The notes beneath the pieces were generated by a model. That model worked only from the letters and a program-made list of their open reading frames with translations, did not search any database and had not been told where the DNA came from. Shown here in pieces: positions 45,096 to 53,709 of a DNA stretch of 64,000 nt. Positions within the stretch are counted from its first letter, which is position 1. Every line of letters starts with the position of its first letter. Origin of the DNA: Lysobacteraceae bacterium (GTDB taxonomy: Bacteria > Bdellovibrionota > UBA1018 > JAGTJX01); the NCBI GenBank assembly GCA_023657465.1, contig JAGTJX010000001.1, positions 586,358 through 650,357 of the forward strand, read 5' to 3'. A program made the position numbers and the translations under genes.

Positions 45096-47739
45096 TAGTC
45101 ACGCTCACCATTCTCCTGTCGCTACCTATGAACCTAAGGAGCATAAGCTCTCTAATGGTGTCCCAGTTATTCTTCAGCATTACGATGGGCCAGCTGCTGC
45201 GACTTACTGGTGGAACTGTGTGGGATCTGCTGATGAACTTCCCTTCCAAGCAGGTTTCTCTCACTTCTTAGAACACATGCTGTTTAAGGATACTGACGTT
45301 AAGGAGAAAGGCGGATCATCGACTGGAGAACTCGCGCGCGCGATTGAATCTCTAGGTGGTGACATCAATGCTTACACTTCTCTCGATCAGACGGTTTATC
45401 ATGTGACCTGCGCTGAGCAACACTGGGAGAAGATCATCAAGTCATTCGCCACAATGGCGAAGCCTCAGAAGTTCTCTAAGAAGGACTTCGACTCTGAACG
45501 CGAAGTCATCTTAGAAGAATTGAAGAAGAACGAAGATTCTCCGTCTCGCATGCTCTTCCAAGAACTCTTCTACTCTATCTATAACAAGCATCCGTACAGA
45601 AATCCTGTCATCGGCTTCGTGAAGACTCTCAAAGCTGCAAAAGTTCAGCAGCTCATGGATTACTACGAGAACTTCTACACAGCTCACAATATGGGATTGA
45701 TCTTGGTCGGACCTCTCACTGAAGCCCGCGAGAAGACGCTACTTGCTTGGGCTGAAAAAGAATTCGGTAGCAAAGTCTTCAAATCTAAAAAGTTTGAACG
45801 TCCAGCGCGCACGAACGATAAGGAAGTCGCGACCACTCCACAGTTTCGTAAACTCGCATTCGATGTGAAGACACCCTCGCTCATCATGGGATTCAGAGTT
45901 CCTGATCTTCATCATGCCGATATTCCAGCGCTTGATCTTCTCGCTAGTATTCTAGGAATGGGTGAGTCTTCACGCCTCTATCAGAAGCTCTTCGTTGAGA
46001 AGGCGCTTGTGACGGATGCATCCTCAGGCCTCTATATTCTTAAGGATCCGGGTATTTTTTATCTTCAGATCGATACGACTGAGACGAAGCAGATGCTTCC
46101 AGCTATCCAGCTCGCGCTCGAAGTGATTGAGAAGCTGAAGAATGAAGGTCCGACAGAAGAAGAGATGAAGCGAGTGATTACTGTCGCAGAGAGTGAGAGG
46201 CTCTATGCTACTCAGTCTGCAGATGGTCTTGCTTCACGCATTGGATTTCTGAAGTTCGTCACTGGCAATCTCAGTCATGATGAGAAGTATCTGGGTATTC
46301 TTAAGAACGTGACACCTGAGCAGATCAAACAAGTCGCTGCAAAATACTTCGATTACAAACGCTTCGGTGGCGCCATCATGGTTCCACTCAAAGAGAAGAG
46401 CTACGATACGAAGCCAATCGTTTCGCTGCTTGAGCGCAAGCTCACATTGAAGGAAGAAAAGACTTCAGCAAAACCAACAGCATCCAAAACTTACAAGCTC
46501 CCACTCACTCACTTCGAAACCAAATCCGGAATGAGAGTGGCACTCGTCGAGCGTCCAAACTCCCATGTCGTCGGTGTGCATATTAGCGCATTGGGTGGAG
46601 TCCGTTATGAAAATTCTAAGAACTGGGGACTCTCTAGTCTCATGTCTCAGACTTGGACGAAGGGTACAGAGAATCGTAATTCCAAACAAATCGCTGGTGA
46701 AGTAGAAGGCTTAGCTGCTAATCTAGGTGGATTCTCAGGCAAGAACTCAATCGGTCTACAGATGACTGGACTTGCTAAGGACTTTACGAAGCTCACTCCA
46801 GTGCTCATTGATATTGCGACTCGAGCGAACTTTCCTGAGAGCGAAGTCGATCACTCAAAACGCGTGGCGCTCGACTCGATTCAATCCATTGAAGATCACT
46901 CATCACAACTCTGCTCTAAGCTCTTCATTGAGAATTTATTTGGTGAACATCCGTATTCACAGATGAGTATTGGGACTAAGGAGACAGTGGAGAGGCTCAC
47001 AGGCTCTGAACTCAAGCGCACATTGAACAACTGGTGGAAGCCCAGCAAGCTTAATGTCTCCATCTCAGGCCGTATCACTAGACCTGAAGTAGAGGATTTC
47101 CTAGCGGAGTTAGAAGCTGGATTTAATTCCAAGACTGAAACCAATCAGCAGTCTTTCTCCAAACCTACGATCAAAGCTCCTGAACCCCTTAAAGCTCCGC
47201 GCATTATAGAGAAGACCATGAAGCGTGAACAGTCTCACATCATCGTAGGTGGATTCGGACTTTCAATGCATGATGAGGACCGTGATGCGATGAAAGTATT
47301 GCAGACCATTCTTGGTGGACAGTCAGGTCGCCTCTTCATTGAGATCAGAGAGAAGAAGAGTCTCTGCTACACTGTCGCTCCGATGCAACTCGATGGAATC
47401 GAAACAGGATATGTAGGCACCTATATCGGTTGCTCTCCTGAGAAGAAGAAGAAAGCTCTCGAAGGAATTCAGCTTGTCTATGAAGCTTTGGCGAAGAAGG
47501 GTCCGACTGCATCTGAACTGACTCGCGCTAAGGAACTCTATCTCGGAAGTCGCGCGATGGAGCTTCAAGGTGATCATTCGATTGCTGCGTTCTACGGACT
47601 AGAGCGTCTCTATGACTTCTCGATGGAAGAGACCGAAGGCGTGCGCGCTCGAATTGAGAGTGTGACTGCTGAGCAGATCCGCAAAATCATAGAGAAGTAC
47701 TATCTCAAGCCTTATATGGTGACTTCGATCGTAGGGTAG
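45064..47739 (+). CDS. M16-family zinc peptidase (pitrilysin/insulinase type, fused halves)
   Basis: 891 residues, two M16 repeats in one chain. The first half has the inverted zinc motif HFLEHMLFKD (HxxEH, about residue 69) with the distal Glu in SEREVILEELKKNEDSP. The second half (from about 480) lacks a zinc motif but keeps the family element REKKSLCYTVAPM (about 760), whose Arg/Tyr pair helps the first half. No signal peptide is seen, so it may be cytosolic or exported by another route. It starts inside the second TPM gene, with AAGGAG about 11 nt upstream. The stop directly abuts that of the convergent gene. Confidence 0.92.
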   Translation: MSYQTSLPKTDSHAHHSPVATYEPKEHKLSNGVPVILQHYDGPAAATYWWNCVGSADELPFQAGFSHFLEHMLFKDTDVKEKGGSSTGELARAIESLGGDINAYTSLDQTVYHVTCAEQHWEKIIKSFATMAKPQKFSKKDFDSEREVILEELKKNEDSPSRMLFQELFYSIYNKHPYRNPVIGFVKTLKAAKVQQLMDYYENFYTAHNMGLILVGPLTEAREKTLLAWAEKEFGSKVFKSKKFERPARTNDKEVATTPQFRKLAFDVKTPSLIMGFRVPDLHHADIPALDLLASILGMGESSRLYQKLFVEKALVTDASSGLYILKDPGIFYLQIDTTETKQMLPAIQLALEVIEKLKNEGPTEEEMKRVITVAESERLYATQSADGLASRIGFLKFVTGNLSHDEKYLGILKNVTPEQIKQVAAKYFDYKRFGGAIMVPLKEKSYDTKPIVSLLERKLTLKEEKTSAKPTASKTYKLPLTHFETKSGMRVALVERPNSHVVGVHISALGGVRYENSKNWGLSSLMSQTWTKGTENRNSKQIAGEVEGLAANLGGFSGKNSIGLQMTGLAKDFTKLTPVLIDIATRANFPESEVDHSKRVALDSIQSIEDHSSQLCSKLFIENLFGEHPYSQMSIGTKETVERLTGSELKRTLNNWWKPSKLNVSISGRITRPEVEDFLAELEAGFNSKTETNQQSFSKPTIKAPEPLKAPRIIEKTMKREQSHIIVGGFGLSMHDEDRDAMKVLQTILGGQSGRLFIEIREKKSLCYTVAPMQLDGIETGYVGTYIGCSPEKKKKALEGIQLVYEALAKKGPTASELTRAKELYLGSRAMELQGDHSIAAFYGLERLYDFSMEETEGVRARIESVTAEQIRKIIEKYYLKPYMVTSIVG

Positions 47740-48249
47740 TTACTTCTTCTGAGGGAAAGAATTTGGGCAAGTCCCTATGTCTTTTTTGGATTTCAGATGA
47801 TCAGATTCATACTTGCTAAAAATACTCTCAAGAGCTTTGTATTGATCTTCTGATAAAGTTTGATTGATTCCGCTGTTTTTATCGGCTTTCCTAGATTCTT
47901 CATCGTAGACGAGATTGCTCTGTGCCACTTGCATTTCTTCGACGTCCATCAGTCCATACTTTGCTACATAACTTATGAGTGTTTTTATATAATTGAAATT
48001 TGTTTGATGAAGCATTTCGTAAGGTAGATAATGAACGTGGTAAGGTTTTGATGATTTCATATCAGCCATTGAATCAAGTGTGAGCATCCCTTTATAAAGA
48101 CACATTTTCTTAGCTTTCGAATTTTTACTGATTTCTGCAATATGAATGAAGTAGCGCTGACTCTTACTCTGAACGTTGAGTGGCTTAGCAAGCCCAGCTT
48201 GTGAAAACATTAAAACTGCTAATGAGAGTACATAAACTGTTTTATTCAT
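47740..48249 (-). CDS. Exported protein of unknown function
   Basis: 169 residues from the ATG at 48249 (MNKTVYVLSLAVLMFSQAGLA), which gives a clean signal peptide; longer in-frame starts only add a hydrophilic leader. The mature part is basic and helical (YALESIF-like C-terminal helix, KSKKDIGTCPNSFPQKK end) with two Cys. No family recognised. Its stop codon abuts the M16 stop (TAG|TTA), with no terminator between. Confidence 0.65.
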   Translation of the reverse strand: MNKTVYVLSLAVLMFSQAGLAKPLNVQSKSQRYFIHIAEISKNSKAKKMCLYKGMLTLDSMADMKSSKPYHVHYLPYEMLHQTNFNYIKTLISYVAKYGLMDVEEMQVAQSNLVYDEESRKADKNSGINQTLSEDQYKALESIFSKYESDHLKSKKDIGTCPNSFPQKK

Positions 48250-48401
48250 ATATCGGTAGCCTCTATATTCACTATCGGAATAAAACGTCAAAAAATTATC
48301 AAAAATCTTTTATACTCAACTTTACTGGCGCGTGTCGTTATTTACACGTCTTTTGACTGAGGATGATTATGTCGATAAAATATTAAGAGGGAGTGACGCC
48401 A

Positions 48402-49010
48402 GTGAAAGATTCTCCAAATTTAGCGCTAGTAACTGAACCCAGTGAATACTTCCGCGAACTCATCACTCAAACCCTATCGAAGCAAAAAATTAAAACGCAG
48501 CCTGAGACGGAATTCTATCTCGTGAATCTTCTCGGTCAATTCATCACTACAGATACGCTCTTCGTTCGTGACCAGGAAGGTAATCTCAAAGACGAACCAC
48601 TAGTGCTCAAACTCAAAGAAGCGATCGAGACTCATGAACCTACTGCTCAGAAGTTACTCTTCAGGCAGATCGGTGATGTCTCTCTCTATACAGCAGGCTT
48701 CTTCCAGGAATCACTGGGTCGCAAACTCGTCGATGTCGACTATTATATTCAGATGGGTGGTAATGCTTATCAGAACGTTGCTCAACGTGCAGAAGAAATG
48801 AAAAAAGTCTTTGCAGAACTCGCAGAGCGTTTCTCAACTTTTGTTGATGTGCTAGCTGAAGTGAGCTCTGTCACTACACCTAAGTCTTCAGAGACTGACA
48901 TCCTTCGTCTTTATGAACTTTGGATTAAGACGAAGTCAGAGCGTGCAGAAAAGGCGCTCAAAGAAGCAGGAATCATTCCTCTAGACAGTATCAAAAAAGA
49001 TATTCAGTAA
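48402..49010 (+). CDS. Conserved-looking cytoplasmic protein of unknown function
   Basis: 202 residues from the GTG at 48402 (VKDSPNLALVTEPSEYF); AAGAGGGAG about 9 nt upstream supports it over the GTG at 48393. The chain is soluble and mostly helical: FRELITQTLSKQKIKTQPET, LVNLLGQFI, LLFRQIGDVSLYTAGFF, and a helical C-terminus with LYELWIKTKSERAEKALKEAG. No catalytic motif or known domain is recognised. Codon use resembles neighbouring housekeeping genes. Its stop abuts the stop of the convergent gene. Confidence 0.75.
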   Translation: MKDSPNLALVTEPSEYFRELITQTLSKQKIKTQPETEFYLVNLLGQFITTDTLFVRDQEGNLKDEPLVLKLKEAIETHEPTAQKLLFRQIGDVSLYTAGFFQESLGRKLVDVDYYIQMGGNAYQNVAQRAEEMKKVFAELAERFSTFVDVLAEVSSVTTPKSSETDILRLYELWIKTKSERAEKALKEAGIIPLDSIKKDIQ

Positions 49011-49610
49011 TTAACGATTCAGATCTTTTGCTTGAGATTGAGTAATGAGGCTTCGTTTTCTCAGTAAACCGACAAGGCCTTTTTTAAGTTCTCCGAAACT
49101 AGTTATTCTTTTTGAGATATCGATGCAATAAGTAGATTTGAAGTCTCCCCCTGATTTAACCAGGCATGAGTTAAGCATTTTGGCTAAATATGAAGGAACA
49201 CCTAGGTTGAGGTTTCTCTTACTGAAGCCATCTTTTGTACCGTAATCAAAACATCCGGTAGCACGATTTGCAGCAGTTTCTTCATTGTTTGCATTCGAGT
49301 TTCCAAGAGCCAGGTATATTTTCTCGATTGAATTGAAGAGCGCAATATCTTCAATTTTACTATTTTGAGAAGGTAGAACTAAATTTTTGAAATTTAAAGA
49401 ACTAGAATCCATGCTGCACATGACAGAATTAAGTGCTGCAGCAGTTTGTTCTTTTTCAGTGAGTTTAAATCTTGGATCCCAAGGATTTCCCAGGAACTGT
49501 ATGTTTTTTGAATCTACAAAACAGAGTTGGCACTTGTTGGTGCCCTGAATTTTGGATCGATCACAATCTGCGCCTGCCAATTGAGTGAGAAGTAATAAAA
49601 GTATCATCAC
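49011..49610 (-). CDS. Exported Cys-rich protein of unknown function
   Basis: 199 residues. A signal peptide (MMILLLLLTQLAGA) precedes a mature chain with about eight Cys (DCDRS, NKCQLCF, VMCSM, TGCFDYG, NSCLVK, TYCIDI), suggesting periplasmic disulfides. No family recognised. The start has two consecutive ATGs, and no strong ribosome-binding site is visible. The 113 bp between its start and the START-domain gene show nothing else notable. Confidence 0.6.
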   Translation of the reverse strand: MMILLLLLTQLAGADCDRSKIQGTNKCQLCFVDSKNIQFLGNPWDPRFKLTEKEQTAAALNSVMCSMDSSSLNFKNLVLPSQNSKIEDIALFNSIEKIYLALGNSNANNEETAANRATGCFDYGTKDGFSKRNLNLGVPSYLAKMLNSCLVKSGGDFKSTYCIDISKRITSFGELKKGLVGLLRKRSLITQSQAKDLNR

Positions 49611-49723
49611 TTAGAATTGTAGCTGATCTTGTGCATAAATTAAACGCGACATAGTTTTGGCGAAGCTGCTTAAATAGTCAAAACTTGCACAAATCGCGCA
49701 AGACTTTAAAACAGAGATTCAGA

Positions 49724-50446
49724 TCAAAGATTCTCAGGGAGACTAACACCAAGACGCTTGGCTTCAGCCAGAATATAAGTGCGAATCTCCGGAAGATCTA
49801 CAATGCCAGGGGTGACCACACGCTTGCGAATCCCAGCAATAGTCTTACGAGCCCAGCTCTTCTGGAAGAGATTCACTAACCATGCAGGAATATTCCCCAT
49901 GGGATCAGCATGGATCTCAATGGTGAGATCTGTTGATTTCCAGTCGTTAATTGGTTTTAAAGTATAGCGTGCGTACATGATCTTCGCTCGGACATGACCC
50001 GTATCTTTTGGTGCACGGTCGTCTTCTACAGACTTACTTTCAATGATAATTGCACCTAACTCTTTGTTCCAAGTGGTTTTGATTTCCACAACGACTTCAC
50101 GGTTTTTGTATGGAAAAGGAACTCTTGTCTCGATGTACTGAATTCTGTGAGTGATGTCTTTCTTCTCAATCACAGTGAGTTTTTTCATATTAGTATTCCA
50201 CTCTGGACTTCGATCTGTATCTGAGAGCACAGAGAGAATCCTGATTGGACTTACATCGACTATTCCTTCACCGCGGAATGCGACCGTTCTAGATCCATCG
50301 TCTTCAATTTTTTTGTATGACTTCACGCCTTCTTCTTCATTCACTAATGTCCAGGTAGATGGACTGGCGGCGATCGATGCTTGTGAAAGTGAAAAACAAA
50401 ATGGAATGAGGATCGATAAAAAAAAGGTCATGCACTGATTATGCAT
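49724..50446 (-). CDS. Exported START-domain lipid-binding-fold protein
   Basis: 240 residues. The signal peptide TFFLSILIPFCFSLSQAS is followed by a START/SRPBCC fold: WTLVNEEEGVKSYKKIEDDG, ILSVLSDTDRSPEWNTNMKK, RVPFPYKNREVVVEIKTTW and a long C-terminal helix (SWARKTIAGIRKRV). Such exported START proteins are frequent in deltaproteobacteria, and ligands are unknown. The start is either 50446 or 50431; neither has a good ribosome-binding site. Both ATGs, and the codons for the first signal-peptide residues, lie in the terminator hairpin and T-tract of the upstream cyclophilin gene. Confidence 0.85.
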   Translation of the reverse strand: MHNQCMTFFLSILIPFCFSLSQASIAASPSTWTLVNEEEGVKSYKKIEDDGSRTVAFRGEGIVDVSPIRILSVLSDTDRSPEWNTNMKKLTVIEKKDITHRIQYIETRVPFPYKNREVVVEIKTTWNKELGAIIIESKSVEDDRAPKDTGHVRAKIMYARYTLKPINDWKSTDLTIEIHADPMGNIPAWLVNLFQKSWARKTIAGIRKRVVTPGIVDLPEIRTYILAEAKRLGVSLPENL

Positions 50447-50453
50447 GACCTTT
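50418..50453 (-). terminator. Intrinsic terminator of the cyclophilin gene, overlapping the START-gene start
   Basis: On the minus strand AAAGGTCATGCA (50453-50442) and TGCATGACCTTT (50434-50423) form a perfect 12-bp stem with a 7-nt loop, followed by a run of eight T (50425-50418). It begins 45 nt after the cyclophilin stop codon. Confidence 0.85.
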
Positions 50454-50497
50454 GAATTTTCTAGAATAGGAAAACCTTGCCTAGATTTTAGTTTTAA

Positions 50498-51094
50498 CTA
50501 CTCAATCGTAACAGTAGTCATCTTGTCGCCCATTTGAATCTTCTGAACTACTTCCATGCCTTCGGTCACTTGGCCAAACACAGTATATTGGTGATCCAGG
50601 TGTGGATGAGTTCCTAAGGTAATATAAAATTGTGAGTCAGCAGAGTTTGGATCAGCAGTACGAGCCATCGCGATTGCTCCAAGCATGTGTTTGCGATCGT
50701 TGAATTCTGCTTTGAGTTTCTGTCCAGATCCACCTGAACCAGTACCTGTGGGATCGCCGCCTTGAACGACGAAGCCAGGAACCACACGGTGGAACGTGAG
50801 TCCGTTGTAATATCCAGAGTTAATGAGCTCCACGATACGCTTCACAGTTGCGGGAGCGTCTTGAGTATAGAATTTGAACTTCACGACACCCTTAGTGGTG
50901 GTGAGAGTTGCTGTTGCTTTTGAGAGTCCGTTTGAGTCGATAGTGAGATCGGGTGTCATATTGGTTTTAAGTCCTGTGGTTTCTTGAGGTGCAGTTGGAG
51001 TCACATTAGTCGGCACGAAAACGCCTTTGACGTAGAGGCCTACAAGTACGATGGCCACTAATCCTAAAATGATCCAAGATTTTTGGAATCGCAT
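50498..51094 (-). CDS. Cyclophilin-type peptidyl-prolyl cis-trans isomerase, membrane-anchored
   Basis: 198 residues from the ATG at 51094, with GGAGGA about 11 nt upstream; an earlier in-frame ATG adds 13 residues that overlap the tatC upstream region. One N-terminal span (SWIILGLVAIVLVGLYV) anchors the protein or acts as a signal. The cyclophilin domain starts near residue 60: TFHRVVPGFVVQGGDPTGTG, MARTADPNSADSQFYITLG and HLDHQYTVFGQVTEGMEVV are the active-site blocks. The Arg (FHRV), Phe and Gln residues needed for catalysis are present. It is divergent from tatC. Confidence 0.93.
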   Translation of the reverse strand: MRFQKSWIILGLVAIVLVGLYVKGVFVPTNVTPTAPQETTGLKTNMTPDLTIDSNGLSKATATLTTTKGVVKFKFYTQDAPATVKRIVELINSGYYNGLTFHRVVPGFVVQGGDPTGTGSGGSGQKLKAEFNDRKHMLGAIAMARTADPNSADSQFYITLGTHPHLDHQYTVFGQVTEGMEVVQKIQMGDKMTTVTIE

Positions 51095-51138
51095 GGTTGA
51101 CTTTATCCTCCGTAATCTGGAAATATCGCTCAACCACG

Positions 51139-51942
51139 ATGAGCGCTCAAGTAGAAAACAGCACAGATCGCAGAATGGGGTTTTTCGAACATCTCGATGA
51201 GCTCAGGGATCGACTCATGCGCATCATGTATGTCTTCATGGGTGGATTCCTTTTTGCTTACTTCGTGACGAACGAACCCGTGTTCGAATTCCTGCGTAGG
51301 CCGCTCTTTAACGCATTACCACCAGATCAACAAAAGCTCTATTTCACCCATTTATTCGAAAACTTCCTCACTCATCTGAAAATTGCAGGCTACTCATCGG
51401 TGGCTCTCATTTCGCCATATATTTTTTTTCAGGTTTGGTCGTTCATTGCCCCGGGGCTACATAAACGAGAACGTAAGATGGTTCTGCCGTTTATAACGGC
51501 TACCGTGTCATTTTTCGTAGGTGGAGCGATGTTTGCGTACTATGTGCTCTTCCCGGTAGGTTTTAAGTACTTCGTCCAGTACGGAAGTGCGACGGATGTG
51601 CCTCTGCTCACTATTGATAGCTATTATGGGACCTGTCTCAAACTCATGTTACTGTTCGGACTCGCATTCGAACTACCTGTAATTATTACATTTTTAGGTT
51701 TTTTAGGAGTGTTTTCGGCGGCTGACTTACGTGCGCAGAGGAAGACTGCAATCATCATCATTACAGCGATGTCTGCGGTGTTTGCTCCTCCAGACGCAAT
51801 CTCCATGTTGATCCTCATGGGACCACTCATCGCGATGTACGAAGCCTCTATTATTGTAGTTTCGATTTTTGATCGCAATCGACCTATACAAAATGCTGAA
51901 AATCAGCCTGAAAATCCTCTAGTCGGCCGCTCTAGGCCATGA
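51139..51942 (+). CDS. tatC: TatC, Sec-independent twin-arginine translocase subunit
   Basis: 267 residues from the ATG at 51139 (MSAQVENSTDRR). The N-terminal MGFFEHLDELRDRLMRI holds the conserved Glu-rich cytoplasmic motif that reads twin-arginine signals. Six spans follow, with FFQVWSFIAPGLHKRERK in the first cytoplasmic loop and FELPVIITFLGFLG in a later span. TatC forms the receptor of the Tat pathway. No tatA or tatB is adjacent. rpsF begins 55 bp downstream on the same strand. Confidence 0.95.
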   Translation: MSAQVENSTDRRMGFFEHLDELRDRLMRIMYVFMGGFLFAYFVTNEPVFEFLRRPLFNALPPDQQKLYFTHLFENFLTHLKIAGYSSVALISPYIFFQVWSFIAPGLHKRERKMVLPFITATVSFFVGGAMFAYYVLFPVGFKYFVQYGSATDVPLLTIDSYYGTCLKLMLLFGLAFELPVIITFLGFLGVFSAADLRAQRKTAIIIITAMSAVFAPPDAISMLILMGPLIAMYEASIIVVSIFDRNRPIQNAENQPENPLVGRSRP

Positions 51943-51997
51943 TACGAATTCCCAGTTCCTTAAGCAATAACGCTTGAACCCACAAGGAGAATACAGA

Positions 51998-52429
51998 ATG
52001 TCTGCTAGTTTTATTCCAGGTTACGAAACTACGTTTGTTACACGCGTAGATATGACCGACGATCAGTTGAACCAACTCAAAGAAAAAGTAAAAACCATCA
52101 TCACCAGTTTCGGTGGAGAGCTTGTTTTCAGTGAAGACTGGGGCAAACGCAAATTGGCTTACCCTATTCAAAAAGAAACTCGCGGCCACTACACCTACTT
52201 CGTCTACACAGGCAAAGCAGGTATCGTGAAAGAGATCGAAAGAAATTTGAAAATCGACGATCACTTACTCCGTTATCTTTCAATCAACTTGAGCCCTGAG
52301 TTCGACAAAGAAAAATTCTTGAAGAATCCAGAATCACCGATCATGAAAAAATATGAACCAAAAGAAGGCGACCGTGGCTACGGCAACGATCGTGGATATG
52401 GTTCTTACCGTGACCGTGACAGCTACTAA
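51998..52429 (+). CDS. rpsF: 30S ribosomal protein bS6
   Basis: 143 residues from the ATG at 51998, preceded by AAGGAGAA. The S6 fold is clear: YETTFVTRVDMTDDQLNQL, then WGKRKLAYPIQKETRGHYTY and LKIDDHLLRYLSI. A C-terminal extension rich in Gly, Tyr, Arg and Asp (DRGYGNDRGYGSYRDRDSY) makes it longer than the E. coli mature core. It binds S18 on the platform of the small subunit; rpsR follows 32 nt later. Confidence 0.97.
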   Translation: MSASFIPGYETTFVTRVDMTDDQLNQLKEKVKTIITSFGGELVFSEDWGKRKLAYPIQKETRGHYTYFVYTGKAGIVKEIERNLKIDDHLLRYLSINLSPEFDKEKFLKNPESPIMKKYEPKEGDRGYGNDRGYGSYRDRDSY

Positions 52430-52461
52430 TCATTAACGAAAAAATATAAAAGGAAAAATAT

Positions 52462-52752
52462 ATGAGAGAACAAAGAGAAGAAAATTTTGAAGACATGATG
52501 GGCGATGACGACCGCGGAGGAAAACGCGGTGGTGGAAGCTTTAAGAAGAAAGCTTGTCGTTTCACAGCAGACCCAGAATTAAAAATTGATTACAAGGACG
52601 TGAGACTCCTTCAGGGATTCATCACAGAACAAGGTAAGATCGTTCCACGCAGAATCACTGGAAACAGCGCATGGGCACAGCGAGATATCCAAATCGCTAT
52701 CAAACGCGCTCGCCAATTGGGACTTCTCGGATACACATCGGCGAACTGGTAA
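52462..52752 (+). CDS. rpsR: 30S ribosomal protein bS18
   Basis: 96 residues. A charged N-terminal extension ([19 protein letters not shown]) precedes the core [40 protein letters not shown] and [20 protein letters not shown]. The single Cys in the core is of the zinc-less form. AAAGGAAAA precedes the ATG. It is followed after 30 bp by a strong intrinsic terminator that lies inside the next open frame. Confidence 0.97.
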   Translation: MREQREENFEDMMGDDDRGGKRGGGSFKKKACRFTADPELKIDYKDVRLLQGFITEQGKIVPRRITGNSAWAQRDIQIAIKRARQLGLLGYTSANW

Positions 52753-52758
52753 TATTCA

Positions 52759-53691
52759 TTGAGCGAAACTATTCAGGCTCCTAAAAGGGACCTCTCGAAA
52801 CCAGCAGCGATTTTGGTGAGAGTGGTCCCTTTTTTTATGTCCAGTTTCTTCTTCTTAAGCGCACTCTTCAGTGTGTTTGCTCCTCTTCCTCTATTAATTT
52901 TCTATTTGAGATCGTCACTTCCGCTACTCATTGCAGCCATCGTTTCTAATACGATTGTTGTGGGCTTGCTGAGTGGACTTTGGAGTGCGGCTCTTTTCGC
53001 AGTACTCGTTGGGATTACGACGATGGCGATAGCCTACGGTATGGTTCAGAAGCGCTTGTCGCTAGAGAAGACTATCGGCTATGCCCTGATACTCATTATC
53101 GGTATCTTGGGTGGCCTAAGCTACGCAATGCTCGTCGAGAAGGATTCAACTTGGGTGATGTCTATTCGCGAGACGTTCTACGAGGTCTCCAAACAAGTTC
53201 ATGAACTCGCTCAGAAGAGCGGAGGCGAGTGGGTCGATATTCCACTGGGCGACTTCCAGAAGGACTTACTCTCTGAGGTTCCTGCATCCTTTGCAATCGT
53301 TGTACTCATTGTGATGTGGATCAATGTGAGCATTCTCTTGAGCTTGAACCCACGTAATATCCGTAAGTGGCTCGGGATGGACGCCCGCTACTTCAGACGC
53401 TGGAGGGCTCCTGAGTTTCTCGTATGGCCAACGATTCTATTCGGTGCGGCCTCGATTTGGGGTCAGGGATGGGTCGGTTCGTTTAGTATTGGAATCCTTA
53501 AGTTTTTACTCACAATTTATGCGCTGCAGGGGATCTCTGTTCTAGCGTTCTTCCTCGATCGTTTGAAGATTTTCGGATTCTTGCGTTCCCTCATCTATTT
53601 GGCTGTTCTGCTGGCCATGAGTCCGCTCATCGTTGGCGTCGGTTTTTTCGACCTCTGGTTTGACTTTCGATCTAAATTCAGGCAAACGTAA
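52759..53691 (+). CDS. DUF2232 multi-spanning membrane protein (YybS-like)
   Basis: 310 residues from a TTG at 52759, 6 nt after rpsR, with eight or so spans. VVPFFMSSFFFLSALFSVFA is span 1, and LLSGLWSAALFAVLVGITT and IVVLIVMWINVSILLSL are later ones. DUF2232 proteins often sit between rpsR and rplI or near ribosomal genes and have no established function. The ATG at 52837 is in frame and comes right after a terminator T-tract, but would cut span 1, so the TTG start is preferred. Either way a terminator lies at the 5' end, so expression is likely attenuated. Confidence 0.8.
   Translation: MSETIQAPKRDLSKPAAILVRVVPFFMSSFFFLSALFSVFAPLPLLIFYLRSSLPLLIAAIVSNTIVVGLLSGLWSAALFAVLVGITTMAIAYGMVQKRLSLEKTIGYALILIIGILGGLSYAMLVEKDSTWVMSIRETFYEVSKQVHELAQKSGGEWVDIPLGDFQKDLLSEVPASFAIVVLIVMWINVSILLSLNPRNIRKWLGMDARYFRRWRAPEFLVWPTILFGAASIWGQGWVGSFSIGILKFLLTIYALQGISVLAFFLDRLKIFGFLRSLIYLAVLLAMSPLIVGVGFFDLWFDFRSKFRQT
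52783..52836 (+). terminator. Intrinsic terminator/attenuator between rpsR and rplI
   Basis: AAAAGGGACC (52783-52792) and GGTCCCTTTT (52824-52833) form a 10-bp stem. After one mismatch it extends by three more pairs (CTC 52794-52796 with GAG 52820-52822), and it is followed by a run of seven T (52830-52836). It lies within the first 26 codons of the DUF2232 frame. Confidence 0.8.
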
Positions 53692-53709
53692 GCCAAAGGA
53701 AAAAACACC

